A stretch of 64,000 bases of DNA from Fusibacter bizertensis (GTDB lineage Bacteria; Bacillota; Clostridia; Peptostreptococcales; Acidaminobacteraceae), in NCBI RefSeq assembly GCF_029914245.1, contig NZ_JARYZI010000005.1, positions 1 to 64,000 on the forward strand, given 5' to 3'. The position numbers and the translations under genes were made by a program. The notes under the pieces were generated by a model that saw only the letters and a program-made list of their open reading frames with translations, had not been told where the DNA came from and did no database searches. Below are positions 63,387 to 64,000 of this stretch, one piece after another. Numbering within the stretch: position 1 is the stretch's first letter; each line of letters starts with the position of its first letter.

Positions 63387-64000
63387 ATGTGTATTCAAAG
63401 TGAACTTAAGATTTTAAGCCCGGATTCGAAAGAATGGGAAGATATCTTAGACCTTCTAGAAAAGTCAAACATCAGACTAGACGATGCAATAGATTGTACA
63501 TTTGGTTATTTTGAAGATGATAAGTTAATTGGAACAGCATCAGTTCAAGAAAATGTAATTAAAAGCATCGCACTTGATAGTAATGTACGTGGAACCAATG
63601 CACTTGGCAGAATGTTAAGCGATATCATGTACGATGTGTATGAAAGAGGCTTCAAAAATATATTTCTATTTACCAAACCAGATGCAGTTAATTCATTTTC
63701 AAATTTAGGGTTTTATGAGGTTGACCGTATAGAAATTAAATCAGATACAACATCTGAAGCAGTTGTGCTTATGGAAAAAAATCCCGAAGGTTTAAAATCA
63801 TACTTAAAACTATTGAAAAACTTCAAAGTTACAACAGAAAATAATGGTGCGATCATTATGAATGCGAATCCATTTACACTAGGGCATCAGTTCTTAATAG
63901 AAACTGCAGCAAACGCATGTGATTTTTTATATATATTTGTGGTTAGAGCCGAACATTCAACGTTTCCTTATGATGTAAGATATGATCTTATCGCTCAAGG
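63387..64000 (+). CDS. citC: Citrate lyase ligase CitC (3' end outside window)
   Basis: The frame stays open to the window end, about 204 codons. The N-terminal GNAT-like domain shows SIALDSNVRGTNALGRMLSD, and the nucleotidyltransferase core begins IIMNANPFTLGHQFLIE, the HxGH-type adenylylation motif, followed by IFVVRAEHSTFPY. CitC acetylates the citrate lyase acyl carrier protein. RBS AAGGAG. Confidence 0.9.
   Translation, partial: MCIQSELKILSPDSKEWEDILDLLEKSNIRLDDAIDCTFGYFEDDKLIGTASVQENVIKSIALDSNVRGTNALGRMLSDIMYDVYERGFKNIFLFTKPDAVNSFSNLGFYEVDRIEIKSDTTSEAVVLMEKNPEGLKSYLKLLKNFKVTTENNGAIIMNANPFTLGHQFLIETAANACDFLYIFVVRAEHSTFPYDVRYDLIAQ

Overview
This window (about 34-36% G+C by eye) reads as a chromosome segment of an anaerobic, motile, low-G+C Gram-positive bacterium of the class Clostridia. 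The evidence is the strong GGAGG ribosome sites, frequent TTG/GTG starts, T-tailed intrinsic terminators, a CIRCE element before clpB, a YtvI-like membrane protein, SLH-domain and sortase proteins, lipoboxes and several chemotaxis receptors. I cannot name the genus; a Fusibacter-like lineage is only a guess. I see no phage, insertion sequence or CRISPR array, and almost all genes look intact.

Layout. 1-432: 3' end of a secreted-protein gene. 460-8267: a complete histidine operon (hisZ-G-D-C-B-H-A-F-IE) preceded by a consensus promoter, a 17-codon leader peptide with three consecutive His codons, and a chain of mutually exclusive hairpins ending in a terminator. 8359-15867: osmolyte genes, namely an OpuC-type betaine/choline ABC transporter behind an unidentified structured leader, small enzymes, and a fused trehalose-6-phosphate synthase/phosphatase. 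17139-21054: a cell-surface O-acetylation cluster (MBOAT, DHHW protein, SGNH hydrolase, DUF4358 lipoprotein). 21138-34807: mixed genes, including a GGDEF-EAL protein, an NRAMP Mn transporter, YtvI, an aldehyde dehydrogenase, a sortase with a lipobox, two chemotaxis receptors and an rRNA methyltransferase. 34943-37628: heat-shock clpB. 37703-39096: lemA and a TPM protein. 39282-43005: a putative Na+/H+ antiporter followed by a three-gene partner-switching module. 43106-45774: tldD/tldE. 45841-49435: an ArsR-DUF2087 regulator with a small partner, a PHP phosphatase, a nitroreductase and an ATPase. 49567-54083: a phosphotransferase set with no permease (EIIA, EIIB, PRD regulator, enzyme I). 54255-55697: SLH/VanY peptidase. 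55754-62196: tRNA-Gly followed by an unusual peptide-type ABC transporter. 62222-64000: start of a citrate-lyase accessory cluster (citG, an unidentified leader with terminator, citC running off the end).

The two most interesting items are these. (1) The Dpp/Opp-type transporter at 55852-62196 has two permease subunits, each fused to a large extracytoplasmic domain. The first is clearly M28-peptidase-like with its zinc site destroyed; the second is weakly M28-like. No substrate-binding protein is present, so the pseudo-peptidase domains may be built-in receptors. (2) The his leader can be read base by base as a classical ribosome-mediated attenuator, in a Gram-positive setting where I would have expected a T-box. 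Two further T-tailed leaders (opuC and citC) match no RNA class I recognise.
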